From Bacteroides intestinalis (GTDB lineage: Bacteria; Bacteroidota; Bacteroidia; Bacteroidales; Bacteroidaceae): DNA of 64,000 nt. The notes beneath the pieces were generated by a model. It was not told where the DNA came from. It ran no database searches and saw only the letters and a list, made by a program, of their open reading frames with translations. The position numbers were made by a program, and so were the translations under genes. Shown in pieces: positions 26,161-36,400 of this stretch. The stretch's first letter is position 1, and each line of letters begins with the position of its first letter. Location of the stretch: positions 219,342 through 283,341 of the forward strand of contig NZ_QRZF01000007.1 in assembly GCF_003464595.1 (NCBI RefSeq), written 5' to 3'.

Positions 26161-27165
26161 ATGAGCGAATATACAGCTAAAGATTTCAAAAAAGGACAGC
26201 CTCGTTGGTGTCCGGGTTGCGGTGACCACTTCTTCTTGAATTCACTGCACAAAGCACTGGCAGAAATCGGTGTTAAGCCTTGGGAAACTGCCGTTATTTC
26301 GGGTATCGGTTGCTCCAGCCGTCTGCCTTATTATATGAATACGTATGCGATGCAGACTATCCACGGACGTGCTGCCGCCATCTCTACCGGATGTAAAGTA
26401 ACCAATCCTAACCTGAGCGTTTGGCAGGTTTCAGGTGATGGTGACGGTCTGGCTATCGGTGGTAACCACTTTATCCATGCTATCCGTCGTAATATAGATA
26501 TCAACATTCTATTGCTGAACAACCGCATCTACGGTCTGACAAAAGGACAATATTCCCCGACGTCTCCCCGTGGCTTCGTCAGCAAATCCTCTCCTTATGG
26601 TACGGTAGAAGATCCGTTCCACCCGGCTGAACTCTGCTTCGGTGCCCGTGGACGTTTCTTTGCACGCTGTGTAGCCACAGATGGTCCCGGCACAGGAGAA
26701 GTTCTGAAGGCTGCTGCTAATCATAAAGGAACTGCTGTGTGTGAGATTTTGCAACACTGCGTTATCTTCAATGACGGAACCTACGACTCTGTATACAACA
26801 AAGACGGACGTGCCAAGAATGCTATCTACCTGGAACACGGTAAGCCAATGCTTTTCGGTGAGAACAAAGAGTTTGGATTGATGCAGGAAGGTTTCGGACT
26901 GAAAGTTGTGAAGCTGGGCGAGAACGGTATCACAGAAAAGGATATCCTTGTTCATGATGCACACTGCATGGATAATACATTGCAACTGAAATTGGCTCTG
27001 ATGGAAGGTCCTGACTTCCCGGTTGCTCTCGGTGTAATCCGCGATGTGGAAGCTCCGACTTATGACGATGCTGTAATGGAACAGATTGAAGAAGTATCAG
27101 CAAAGAAGAAGTATCACAACTTCAAGGAACTGTTGATGACGAATGATATTTGGGAAGTAAAGTAA
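26161..27165 (+). CDS. korB: 2-oxoglutarate:ferredoxin oxidoreductase, beta subunit
   Basis: A 334-aa TPP-binding partner of the preceding gene. The N-terminal CPGCGDHFF is characteristic; the TPP/Mg motif is GDGDGLAIGGNHFIHAIRRN, followed by LLNNRIYGLTKGQYSPTS. No extra ferredoxin-type 4Fe-4S cluster motif is visible, as expected for the Kor beta subunit. Encoded in one operon with korA and ended by a strong hairpin. Confidence 0.93.
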   Translation: MSEYTAKDFKKGQPRWCPGCGDHFFLNSLHKALAEIGVKPWETAVISGIGCSSRLPYYMNTYAMQTIHGRAAAISTGCKVTNPNLSVWQVSGDGDGLAIGGNHFIHAIRRNIDINILLLNNRIYGLTKGQYSPTSPRGFVSKSSPYGTVEDPFHPAELCFGARGRFFARCVATDGPGTGEVLKAAANHKGTAVCEILQHCVIFNDGTYDSVYNKDGRAKNAIYLEHGKPMLFGENKEFGLMQEGFGLKVVKLGENGITEKDILVHDAHCMDNTLQLKLALMEGPDFPVALGVIRDVEAPTYDDAVMEQIEEVSAKKKYHNFKELLMTNDIWEVK

Positions 27166-27196
27166 GCGAATACAATACTTCTTTCTGATAAAAGCC

Positions 27197-27247
27197 TCAT
27201 TACCGTTACTACTTTATAGAACGGTAATGAGGTTTCTTCGTAACCGG
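27197..27247 (+). terminator. Terminator of korAB
   Basis: Perfect 13-bp arms CCTCATTACCGTT (27197-27209) and its complement (27232-27244) with a 22-nt loop, then TTT. Located 32 bp after korB. Confidence 0.8.
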
Positions 27248-27463
27248 CAACGGCTAACCCCCAAAAACAGTATGAATTTTAGGATTATAATCCCAAATGT
27301 TAGTATGATATTGGGGATTTGAATTTTAAAAGCTTACAGATGCTTTATGGGAAAACTTCTTCATCAGCGAACGCATCAAAGCAAATCATTACAAAGGAAA
27401 TCATGCCAAAAGTTTCTTTTGAAGAACCACGCAGCAACAAGAAATAGACTACTTTTCTCAAAT

Positions 27464-27548
27464 ATTCTCGCCATTATGAGAATAAAATCTCATAGTAAAG
27501 AGAATATTTTCTCATACTCATGAGTTTTTCTTCTCATAACAGTGAGAA
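27464..27548. repeat. 22-bp-period array of four palindromes (array 1)
   Basis: Four sites of the form TCTC-N8-GAGA (27465-27482, 27488-27503, 27510-27525 with GAGT, 27531-27548). Their dyad centres are exactly 22 bp apart: 27473.5, 27495.5, 27517.5 and 27539.5. The array as a whole is also an imperfect palindrome, site 1 matching inverted site 4 and site 2 inverted site 3, spacers included. Located between korB and the putA promoter; the rest of 27248-27650 shows no gene. Confidence 0.85.
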
Positions 27549-27654
27549 AAATCTTTGTTAAGGCATAAGAAAGCAGTCCTCACCTTAGCTCTTTTGATTC
27601 ATGACTTTATCGTCCTATCACCTTACCACCTTATCACTTTTTTATTTCTTTCTC

Positions 27655-27684
27655 TTTGATAATAAAAGAATTAGTGTATATTTG
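27655..27684 (+). promoter_or_regulatory. Promoter of putA
   Basis: TTTG at 27655-27658 and an exact TATATTTG at 27677-27684, separated by 18 bp, match the Bacteroides -33/-7 consensus. Transcription would start near 27690, giving a leader of about 180 nt before the putA ATG. Confidence 0.75.
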
Positions 27685-27720
27685 CATCAGGCATACATTA
27701 ACCTTTAACATCACTGTACT

Positions 27721-27825
27721 ATGGGTAGAAGATTAATCTTTGACCGGTTTTCCCAGCAAGCTCTCCAGACCTTGCACCGGTATCGTGCCGTAATGTTCAG
27801 TCCCACCCTTTATTCATGTTTTTAG
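27721..27825 (+). CDS. Possible 34-aa leader peptide ahead of putA
   Basis: ATG at 27721, about 30 nt after the predicted transcription start, opens a 34-codon frame beginning MGRRLIFDRFSQQALQ and ending at TAG. It overlaps a hairpin (27744-27780). The codons are not rich in proline or in any one amino acid, so a classical attenuation peptide is not obvious. Reported because of its position; coding is unproven. Confidence 0.3.
   Translation: MGRRLIFDRFSQQALQTLHRYRAVMFSPTLYSCF
27744..27780 (+). promoter_or_regulatory. Hairpin in putA leader
   Basis: CCGGT (27744-27748) pairs with ACCGG (27776-27780) and GCAAG (27756-27760) with CTTGC (27771-27775). This makes a 10-bp stem with a 7-nt one-sided bulge and a 10-nt loop inside the transcribed leader. 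It has no T-run, so it is more likely a cis-regulatory fold than a terminator. Confidence 0.45.
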
Positions 27826-27873
27826 TTCGCGAGTGATATTTATTTTCAGTCATTTACTAAACATGAATAGATT

Positions 27874-30800
27874 ATGGATAATAGACCTACCATAGCCGAA
27901 GTACAAGAATGGGTACTGAAGCTACACAACACGTGTGAGCAAACCATCACAAACGAAGAGCGCAAAGAACAGCACAAGTATGCCGTCATGGTGCAACGCC
28001 CGCAGGACAAGAAGTTCCTGGTGAAAATGCTGGATGAATCTTCGCAGATACGTGATCGCAAAAAACTTGCCGCCCGCATTAAGACTCTGATAGACCGCTA
28101 TGGAGTACCTGAATTCCTGAACAAGCGGGATACTTTCCTCTTTAAAATGTACCAAGCCTTCGGACATCATTTCGATTTCATCGCCATACCTATTATAAAG
28201 AAACGCTTACGCATGGATACATCTAAAGTTATCCTTGATGAAGCGCGTCCCAAGTTAACCCGACACCTGTCCGAACGTGCACAGCAAAAGGTTGGACAAA
28301 ATGTGAACCTACTGGGTGAAGTCGTTTTAGGCAATGGGGAAGCAGATCACCGTTACCATCATTACCTGGAAGCATTGGAAGCTCCGGATATTAACTATAT
28401 CTCCGTAAAGATATCCGGCATCTATGCCCAGACGCATGCTTTGAATTATGAAGAGAGTTTCCCGGAACTGGTGAAACGCATGTCTGCTCTTTACCAAAAA
28501 GCAATAGACTTCCCGCATACAGATGAAAACGGAGTGAAACGCGCGAAGTTTGTCAATCTGGATATGGAAGAATATAAAGATTCACACTTTACTTTACGCC
28601 TGTTTAAAACTGTACTAAGCAAACCGGAATTCAAAGACTATTCAGCCGGTATCGTTGTACAAGCTTATCTGCCCGATGCTTATGATTTCCAGACGGAATT
28701 GCTGGAATTTGCAAATGCACGCGTGGCTGAGGGAGGTGCACCACTCAAAATGCGCCTTGTAAAAGGTTGCAATCTGGAAATGGAAACCGTGATTTCTTCC
28801 TTGCGCGGCTGGCCCAACCCCATACTTTCCACAAAAACGGAAGTAGATGCAAACTACCTGCATATTCTGGAACGCGCCCTGCTGCCCGAAAATGCAAAAG
28901 CGTTGCACATCGGAGTGGCTTCGCATAACCTGTTCACAATAGCCTACGCTTACCTGTTGAGCCAGAAAAACAACAGTTCAGAGTATATGACATTTGAGAT
29001 GTTGGAAGGTATGGCCGACCATGTATGGCGTGCACAGTCGCAACTGGGTAATCACATCATACTATATGCACCGGTAGTGAAAGATGAACACTTCCTGAAT
29101 GCAGTCTCTTATCTGGTGCGCCGCATGGACGAAAATACAGCTCCGGATAACTTCCTCACTCATTCATTCAATCTGAAACCGGGAACCGACACCTGGAATT
29201 TCCTGCAAAAGCAGTTTGAAGAAGCATATCACAAGAAAGATAGCGTTTCGCATACTCCTACGCGCACGCAGAACAGGCTTTTACCGTATTCTCCCGTCCC
29301 CCCATCCGACGTGATGAAAAACGAACCGGATACGGATTTTGATCTGCCTCAAAACCAGGAATGGGTACGAAAGATCTTTGCCAAATGGAAAAAGTCTTCC
29401 GCCGATACTCCGGAAATCATTCCTCTGCAAATAGGAACCGAAGACATCATCTGTGAAAAACGCCATAAGTACATGGACCGCTGCCAGAATGATGAAGTAT
29501 GTATTTGCGAAATGTCGCAAGCCAATACGGAACAAATAAAGCAAATCATCGGCATTGCAGAGAAAGATCCCGCAGGCTGGCGGAACACGACCTTAGAGGA
29601 ACGTCATAGAATCATGTTCGAAGCAGCCAATCGCCTGGGTGATATGCGCGGAGACCTGATAGGCAGCATGTGTGCTGTAACAGGTAAAACAGTGGTAGAA
29701 GGAGATGTAGAGGTATCCGAAGGTATCGACTACGCCCGCTTCTATACCACAACAATGAAAAAGTTCGCCGCACTACATGATGTGGACATTACCTCCAAAG
29801 GAACAATCCTCGTCATTTCGCCGTGGAACTTCCCATGTGCCATTCCTATCGGCGGCATTGTAGCCGGATTGGCCGGTGGCAATACCGTGATACTGAAACC
29901 CGCAACAGTAGCCGCTCCCGTAGCATGGCTATTTGCCAAGGCTTTCTGGGATGCAGGAGTGCCCAAAGAAGCATTGCAAGTCATTATAACCGACCGTGAA
30001 GCACTGAAAGAACTGACCACTGCTTCGGCTATCAAGCATATCATCCTGACAGGTGGTACGGATACAGCCCAAAGCATTGCACGTACCAACCCGTCTACCC
30101 CACTTTCTGCCGAAACCGGTGGAAAAAATGCTATTATCCTTACAGCCTCGGGCGACCGTGATCATGCCATTATGAATATCGTTGCTTCTGCTTTCGGAAA
30201 TGCCGGACAAAAGTGCTCAGCATGTTCCCTACTGCTTGTAGAACGCTCTGTATACGAAGACAAGAACTTCCAGGATAAGCTGAAGGATGCCGCCACCAGT
30301 ATGAAAGTAGGCAGTGTATGGGAAGCCGGTAACGTAGTAGGCCCCATGATTACCAACCGGAACGACAAGTTATTGCAAGCCCTTACACTGGAACCCGGCG
30401 AGTCCTGGCTGGTTCCACCTAAGTTTATCGACGAGAAGCAATACATCCTCGCCCCTACCGTGAAGTGGGGAGTAAAACCGGGCAGTTATTCATTCCGCAC
30501 AGAATTGTTCGGTCCCATGTTAAGTGTGGCTTGTATTGACAATCTTCAACAGGGAATAGAGTTGGTGAACAGCCTGGACTACGGTTTGACTTCCGGTCTG
30601 CAAAGCCTGGATGAAAACGAACAAAAACTCTGGAAGGACTCCATTCTGGCAGGTAATCTTTATATCAATCGTGGTATCACAGGTGCTATTGTCAACCGCC
30701 AACCTTTCGGTGGGATGAAACTGTCTGCTTTCGGTGGTGGTGTAAAAGCAGGCGGACCGAACTATTGCGCCTGCCTTGTGAAGATTACCGACAAACCGGA

Positions 30801-31308
30801 AAGTAATACGGATTATAAGCAAAGTTATCCTCATGCTTATGAAGAAGAATTTGCGCATGCACGGGATATCAATAAGTTATATGGCGAACAGAATGCATTC
30901 CGTTATCTGCCATTAAAGAATATGGCGCTCCGCCTTTTCCCGGGAGATAGTAACGAAGAAGCGGAAATGATTGCACTTGCCGCAAAGCTCTGTCACACAC
31001 CACTGACTATCAGCTTTGACCCGAATGATGATCGCACGACTGCATTATCATCTACCGGCTGTACACTAAAGAAAGAAACATTGGATGAATTCCTCAAAAC
31101 AATGAGGAGCTATGAACGCATCCGCACTTGTGGCGCTGATATTCCGATGGAAATGTATGAAGAGGCAGCCCGTAGAAACAAATACATTACCACGGCAAAA
31201 CCTGTGAAAAACGGACGTGTAGAGTTGATACATTATATTAAAGAGCAAAGCATCTCCTTCGAATACCATCGATATGGCAGCATTCTGGATGTGCCTCCCG
31301 TAGAATAA
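27874..31308 (+). CDS. putA: Bifunctional proline dehydrogenase / P5C dehydrogenase (PutA-like)
   Basis: An 1144-aa two-step enzyme that converts proline to glutamate. The N-terminal half (about 90-470) is the FAD-dependent proline dehydrogenase barrel, ending in the conserved YLVRRMDENTAPDNFL. The C-terminal half (about 540-1010) is an aldehyde dehydrogenase acting on glutamate semialdehyde: SPWNFPCAIPIGG, the LTGGT NAD-binding motif, SAETGGKN, and catalytic Cys781 in GQKCSAC. No N-terminal DNA-binding ribbon-helix-helix domain is seen, so it should not self-regulate as E. coli PutA does. Long structured leader upstream. Confidence 0.93.
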   Translation: MDNRPTIAEVQEWVLKLHNTCEQTITNEERKEQHKYAVMVQRPQDKKFLVKMLDESSQIRDRKKLAARIKTLIDRYGVPEFLNKRDTFLFKMYQAFGHHFDFIAIPIIKKRLRMDTSKVILDEARPKLTRHLSERAQQKVGQNVNLLGEVVLGNGEADHRYHHYLEALEAPDINYISVKISGIYAQTHALNYEESFPELVKRMSALYQKAIDFPHTDENGVKRAKFVNLDMEEYKDSHFTLRLFKTVLSKPEFKDYSAGIVVQAYLPDAYDFQTELLEFANARVAEGGAPLKMRLVKGCNLEMETVISSLRGWPNPILSTKTEVDANYLHILERALLPENAKALHIGVASHNLFTIAYAYLLSQKNNSSEYMTFEMLEGMADHVWRAQSQLGNHIILYAPVVKDEHFLNAVSYLVRRMDENTAPDNFLTHSFNLKPGTDTWNFLQKQFEEAYHKKDSVSHTPTRTQNRLLPYSPVPPSDVMKNEPDTDFDLPQNQEWVRKIFAKWKKSSADTPEIIPLQIGTEDIICEKRHKYMDRCQNDEVCICEMSQANTEQIKQIIGIAEKDPAGWRNTTLEERHRIMFEAANRLGDMRGDLIGSMCAVTGKTVVEGDVEVSEGIDYARFYTTTMKKFAALHDVDITSKGTILVISPWNFPCAIPIGGIVAGLAGGNTVILKPATVAAPVAWLFAKAFWDAGVPKEALQVIITDREALKELTTASAIKHIILTGGTDTAQSIARTNPSTPLSAETGGKNAIILTASGDRDHAIMNIVASAFGNAGQKCSACSLLLVERSVYEDKNFQDKLKDAATSMKVGSVWEAGNVVGPMITNRNDKLLQALTLEPGESWLVPPKFIDEKQYILAPTVKWGVKPGSYSFRTELFGPMLSVACIDNLQQGIELVNSLDYGLTSGLQSLDENEQKLWKDSILAGNLYINRGITGAIVNRQPFGGMKLSAFGGGVKAGGPNYCACLVKITDKPESNTDYKQSYPHAYEEEFAHARDINKLYGEQNAFRYLPLKNMALRLFPGDSNEEAEMIALAAKLCHTPLTISFDPNDDRTTALSSTGCTLKKETLDEFLKTMRSYERIRTCGADIPMEMYEEAARRNKYITTAKPVKNGRVELIHYIKEQSISFEYHRYGSILDVPPVE

Positions 31309-31320
31309 CAATTAAAAAGA

Positions 31321-31364
31321 CGTGGTCCGGCTTGCCTGTCGAAAAGCGGACAGGTCAGGCCACG
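31321..31364. terminator. Terminator hairpin between putA and histidine kinase
   Basis: CGTGG/CCACG (31321-31325, 31360-31364) and CCTGTC/GACAGG (31335-31340, 31349-31354) form an interrupted stem. The T-rich run lies on the minus-strand side (31310-31320), so it serves mainly the kinase gene. Confidence 0.65.
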
Positions 31365-31365
31365 C

Positions 31366-32568
31366 TCATTCCTCGTTCTCCACCGGCAATGGCAAAGAAA
31401 CCGTAAATTCGCTATATTTTCCTTCCACACTCTCCACACTGACGTATCCTCCATGTTCACGGGCCACATTCATCACATAGTTCAGCCCCAAGCCGAAGCC
31501 GGATACTTTCTTCTTCGCATCCTCATTCCGGGTAATTACGCGTTCAAACTTATCAAATACAATCCGTTGAGCCGCAAGCGGAATACCGATTCCATTATCC
31601 CGCACCTTGATCTGAGTATACTGCCCGGAAAGGCAGGAAGTAATCTGTATATCTATCGTATCCTTAGAGTATTTCACAGCATTGTCTATCAGGTTACTTA
31701 AAGCCTCTTTCAGATATTCTTCATCAGCACAGACTCCCTCTTCCTGTAAATCCACCTGAAATATAGTAGGCTTTTCTGCCTTAGCAGTGAACGTGTGTAC
31801 CAGTTCATCCACCATAGGATGAAGTTGAATCCAGTTCTTGTCCAGCAATAATTGTCCATGTTCCAACTTAGAGATAGTCAGTACTTTATTGGCCAGCGCA
31901 AGCAAATGCTGAGCCTCCGCCTCCAGTATGTCGAAATGTTTTTCTTTCTTCTCAGGTTTATCATCTACTTTTCCACTACGAAGCACTTTGAGGCCAATCA
32001 GGATGGAACTGATCGGATTCTTCATGTCGTGAACCATAGCATAAGAGAAATCTTCACGCATTCGTGCCAGTTCGTCTTGCCGACGAATAATATCCACCTG
32101 CTTACGTATGGCAAATAATAGAAGTCCTAAAGCCACTATCGTTCCGAAGAATATATAAAGCAGCTTGCCGATGAACCCCGCACGAAGATTCTGGATATAA
32201 GCATGTACTCCCTGAGTATCATTCACAGGGCACACGAAAGTATAGTGCTGTTCCAATAACTTCCGATAATCAGAAAAATACCGTAAATCCTGTTGCAATA
32301 CGATGGAATCGCTGTGTAAAGATACCGTATCCAAACGGAACTTGATCCGCTTCAAATTCACTTCATCCAGTTCATGACGGAAAAAGGCAGCCAGATCCTT
32401 AGTTTGTCCGGCTTCAAATGCATCCGCCGCACGGCCGTAAGCTTCGTGAATATTACGTATCACTTGCTGTCGGTTCAGCCCGAAACTTCGTCCCACCCAA
32501 TTTCCAAGTAAGTACAGAACAGCGGCAGTTGCAGTTATTGTAAGGAGTATATAATACGACTTTTTCAT
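31366..32568 (-). CDS. Orphan sensor histidine kinase
   Basis: A 400-aa membrane kinase. The ATG at 32568 is chosen over a TTG one codon earlier. TM helices lie at about 5-22 and 132-153, bounding a periplasmic sensor of roughly 110 residues of no recognised type. The HisKA phospho-acceptor is His180 in MVHDMKNPISS. The HATPase motifs are ALSNLIDNAVKYS (N), VRDNGIGIP (G1) and GFGLGLNYV (G2). No HAMP domain and no adjacent response regulator are seen, so its partner is elsewhere. A perfect minus-strand -7 box (TATATTTG, 32589-32596) gives a leader of only about 10 nt. Confidence 0.9.
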   Translation of the reverse strand: MKKSYYILLTITATAAVLYLLGNWVGRSFGLNRQQVIRNIHEAYGRAADAFEAGQTKDLAAFFRHELDEVNLKRIKFRLDTVSLHSDSIVLQQDLRYFSDYRKLLEQHYTFVCPVNDTQGVHAYIQNLRAGFIGKLLYIFFGTIVALGLLLFAIRKQVDIIRRQDELARMREDFSYAMVHDMKNPISSILIGLKVLRSGKVDDKPEKKEKHFDILEAEAQHLLALANKVLTISKLEHGQLLLDKNWIQLHPMVDELVHTFTAKAEKPTIFQVDLQEEGVCADEEYLKEALSNLIDNAVKYSKDTIDIQITSCLSGQYTQIKVRDNGIGIPLAAQRIVFDKFERVITRNEDAKKKVSGFGLGLNYVMNVAREHGGYVSVESVEGKYSEFTVSLPLPVENEE

Positions 32569-32666
32569 CAAGTATTCTATATTTCAGGCAAATATAGATA
32601 AACTTTTCTTTTCATCTTAACATAAAGATAACATTCTGATAACCTAAATTAATTTCATACTCTTGT

Positions 32667-32674
32667 TATCTTTG
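32667..32674 (+). promoter_or_regulatory. -7 box for DUF3267-like gene
   Basis: TATCTTTG, an exact TAnnTTTG match, 27 bp before the ATG at 32702. Faces away from the kinase promoter (32589-32596 minus), making a divergent pair. Confidence 0.55.
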
Positions 32675-32701
32675 CAGCGTAGAAATCAGTAAAAAGGAAT
32701 T

Positions 32702-33310
32702 ATGGAAAAGAAAGAAGCAAATAAGGAACCATTCAACCGCCCGGATGGAGTGGAAGTGAAACTCACGGCAAAGTCCATCAACATAAAAGGATTTCTGTTT
32801 TTCTTCATTCTGTTCCTGACAGGCAGCTATCTGTTTGTTTATGTATGGGATGAACCTTCATCCTATAGTGCCGGTCGTTTATTGGGTACCGCTGTAAAAG
32901 GAATCAGTAGTCCCCAAGTTATGCTTTGCATATTTTTACTCCTCGTGTTTTATATACTAATCCAGGCAGGGATTCTTTACTGGTTTAGCGGAAAGGACAA
33001 AAAGCTCCTACACTGGCATTTTGACTGGACTGGAGTAGGATTTTCTCTGACTCGTCCTATTCCATTGAAGTTCTATCGGGTATCCTTATTATTACCAGGC
33101 ATCCTATTGGGAGTGATGCCTGCAATCCATGGGTTCTGTACAGGAGAAGCCAACATATTCTTTTTGGGATTATTTGGCATTCTGGGTGGTACGGGAGATT
33201 TTCTTTTTTGGTACAGCCTTCGTGCCTTTGATGATGAAGACCTGCTCCTCTCCAGCAAAAAAGCCTTTCAGGCCACCATTATAAAACGCAATTACGGAAA
33301 AAATGATTAA
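32702..33310 (+). CDS. DUF3267-like membrane protein lacking HExxH
   Basis: A 202-aa protein with about four hydrophobic segments (roughly 28-50, 74-95, 125-145, 150-172). The C-terminal part (LLPGILLGVMPAIHG ... GILGGTGDFLFWYSLRAF) matches what I know of DUF3267, a putative metalloprotease superfamily related to M50-type membrane proteases. At the position where these carry HELIHG this protein reads QAGILYW, so the zinc-binding histidines are absent and proteolysis is unlikely. Divergent from the orphan kinase, which may be functionally linked. Confidence 0.65.
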   Translation: MEKKEANKEPFNRPDGVEVKLTAKSINIKGFLFFFILFLTGSYLFVYVWDEPSSYSAGRLLGTAVKGISSPQVMLCIFLLLVFYILIQAGILYWFSGKDKKLLHWHFDWTGVGFSLTRPIPLKFYRVSLLLPGILLGVMPAIHGFCTGEANIFFLGLFGILGGTGDFLFWYSLRAFDDEDLLLSSKKAFQATIIKRNYGKND

Positions 33311-33333
33311 AGTTCTCTCCTAACGTATAACAG

Positions 33334-33375
33334 AAAAAGTTCCCTCATACCCCAAAGGGCAGAGAGAACTTTTAA
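33334..33375 (+). terminator. Probable terminator after DUF3267-like gene
   Basis: AAAAGTTCCCTC pairs with GAGAGAACTTTT with one mismatch, ending in TTTT. An alternative perfect 11-bp pairing exists between 33309-33319 and 33362-33372, so two competing folds are possible. Confidence 0.6.
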
Positions 33376-33426
33376 TCGCTGGAGAGGATGACTTATTCAA
33401 CCTCCATTGTCAATCTATTAACATTC

Positions 33427-36400
33427 TTATTTAAGGACTTTAATCATTTGTTCTCCACTGGTAAGTACACCTCGTACAACATATACTCCCGCCGGCAAGT
33501 CCGACATATCTACAAACTCAACATTCATAACTTGCTTTATCAGAGTACCACTAACAGAATAAATATAAGCAGTTCCCACTTCTGGTAATACAACTTTCTG
33601 GAGTTGGCTATCATAATATGCTTTCGCATTGCCATCTTCAACTTTATCAATACCTGTCGGTACACCTACAATTACAGCATTAGATGCAGCCGTTTCTACA
33701 CCGCCAACTACCGCAGTTACTGTATATGAGCCATCTGCTGCACTCTCTACCGTATAATTAGTAGCTTGAATACCTTCTTTCAGGAGTGTACCGTCAATGT
33801 AAAGATTATAAGTAGTAGCAGGTTCCTCTGCACGGGTAACAGCTTGCTTATCGGCATCTTGCAGAACTGCGGAAATTCGCCAGTTGTAATCCAAATCTTT
33901 ATTCATAGATTTCAATGTTCTCCAAGTAGTTCCATCGGTAGTAATCAGATTACCTTTTCCATCTACTGCCGGTCCTTCATCTGTCATATTAGGCTTCACT
34001 CCATTGATGTGGCTAACATAATACCCTACACAAACTTCATGACCAGCTGGAATTACTACCGGTTTATCCAAACGAACAACATTTTCTCCTGCTACCAGAG
34101 TCTTTACATCAACTTCTTGTTCATAAACTAAGTTACGATCATAGAAGACAGCTATGGCAGAAGTCTGCAAATAGACATCGCTCAGACTATATTTAATGTG
34201 AGTAATATATTTACCTACCTGATCAGCCAGATCGTCAGCATCATAAGCTATTACAAAGTATCCATATACACCACTACTTCTGGTTAAACCAACTGCTTTA
34301 CTACCGGATGTCTTATCCTGATAGTTCATTTCATTAGCAGCTTCAGGCGATTGCCATGTCAAAGTCAGATTCTTATTTTCCAATGTACCGCTCAAACCGT
34401 AAGGAGCAGGTGCAAGATTAGGTTGCTTGTATTCAACAGTATAAGTATCAGAAAGAGCAGATTCCCATCCGTTTGTATAAACAGCAGATACAGCATATTC
34501 ATAATTTCCGTAGTTCAACGTTGCAGTATATTCCGGATTTTCTGTTTCAGTAGCCAATGAACCATTGCAATAAACGCGGAAGTTCTTTACAGCAGGCTTA
34601 CTATCAGCTGCACGAGTTGCAACAACACCATTTACTCCAAAGGCTGTTGCCGATTTCAAGTCAGAGAATGATCTGCCTGACATACTTTCGAGCGGAACCA
34701 TTTGATTATTAACAGGTGTTGTCTTTCTAAGTGTAGTTGTAGCAGCCTTTTGTGAACCTTTCAAACGTACCTGTGCTCCTACTACAAAGTTACTATTAAA
34801 TTCTGCATCGATCCGGCTGTAAGCAACCCAAGTTGTTCCATCCAAACTAAGCATATCACCTCCCGTTACACGTGGACCGGCATCAGCAGCAATAGGTTCT
34901 TTTCCATCAGCAAACAGAGCAAAGTATCCTACATAGATAGAACTTCCTACAGGTACTGCTACCGGCTCATCGAATGCAACACTAAACATTTCACCTGTTT
35001 TGATAGAAGCAGCGGTCTTAGAAGCTAAGATCTTCTTATCGGCAGAACATAACACAACTTTCAGTTCCTTAACATCATCCGTTAAGTACAGATTAACACC
35101 TGTTATCTCATAATCTGCATAAAGAGCCAACTCTTCTTTGGTAAATTGTGCTCCGACATAAAGATCCACATCTTTTCCATCATTAGTCATACCCCATTTA
35201 TATTTGGGTTCACCATAATGTTTCAATTCCATAGGCAAATCCGTATATACATCCCATTTCAAAGATAACTTTCCTTTATCGAAATCAGTTTCGGTAAAGG
35301 TAGGACGTACATATTCAGCCGGCAATTCAACTATAGCTGTAGCAGAAGCAGAGGCTTTTGAAGAAAGGCCATCTACATAATTTGCCACAATTGTATAAGT
35401 ATATGTACCTGGAGCTAATTCTTCCGTATAAGTTAAACCTGTTATTCCGGATTTTACTTCCACGCCATCACGATATACGGTATAGCCTTTCACTACCGGA
35501 GTTTTAATCTCACTCTGAGCTTCCACATCAGCACTTAACATCCAGTTTGCATTAGCTGCTGCCTCAATATTAGTCCAACTGGGAACTGTGGTATCAAAAT
35601 CAGGTTTTGCCGTAGAAGTTGAAATAAAACATGCACCCGAAATAGCCGGTCCACTATCCAACAACCCAGGGAAAAGGTCTGCTGCATGCACCACATAATA
35701 ACCATAAGACAATTCTGCACTCGGATCAATAACGTACGGAGTTGTTAAAGCTATTTTAGCCCATTTATGCACTTCCAATGCAGCAATTTCTTCAGCTGGT
35801 ACCTGCTGAGAATATACAATTTTACTATTCTCAAGAATTACCAAACGCATTTCCGTTACTGCGGAATTCAGCATAACATTAATAGCTGTAATTTTATGAT
35901 CAGCATAAGAAGCCAATTCATCGCTGGAGAATGCATTCACTGCCCATATTTTACGCACTGTACCGGAAGTTCCTCCCATGGCCTTACCTTTTTCCCCATT
36001 ACTCCAAGTCAATGTTTTATCAGCAAGAATCGGAGATTTCCAATTCAATGTCGCATTCAAGCCATTAACGACAGTTCTTACATCTACTGCAATCGGACGG
36101 GCATCCTCTACAGGAGTATTAGTCAATGATAAAGGGAATGACTTTTCTTCCTTTTCACCATAAACAGCCGACACACAGTAATCATAAGTGCCCTTAGGTT
36201 CGTCCTTCAACAAGGCAGCTTTTTCCGTCAGCAAAGCTGTATTTACTTTAGTATCGCCACGATATACATTATATCCGTCAGGTTCTCCTGCAGTAGGTAT
36301 ATCAATATGAGCAGATACCAGGAAATTACCTTTCACCACGTTTTTCCAATTCTTTCCATCATACGAATATAAGTCACCCTTGCCCGTAACACCTGGTACG

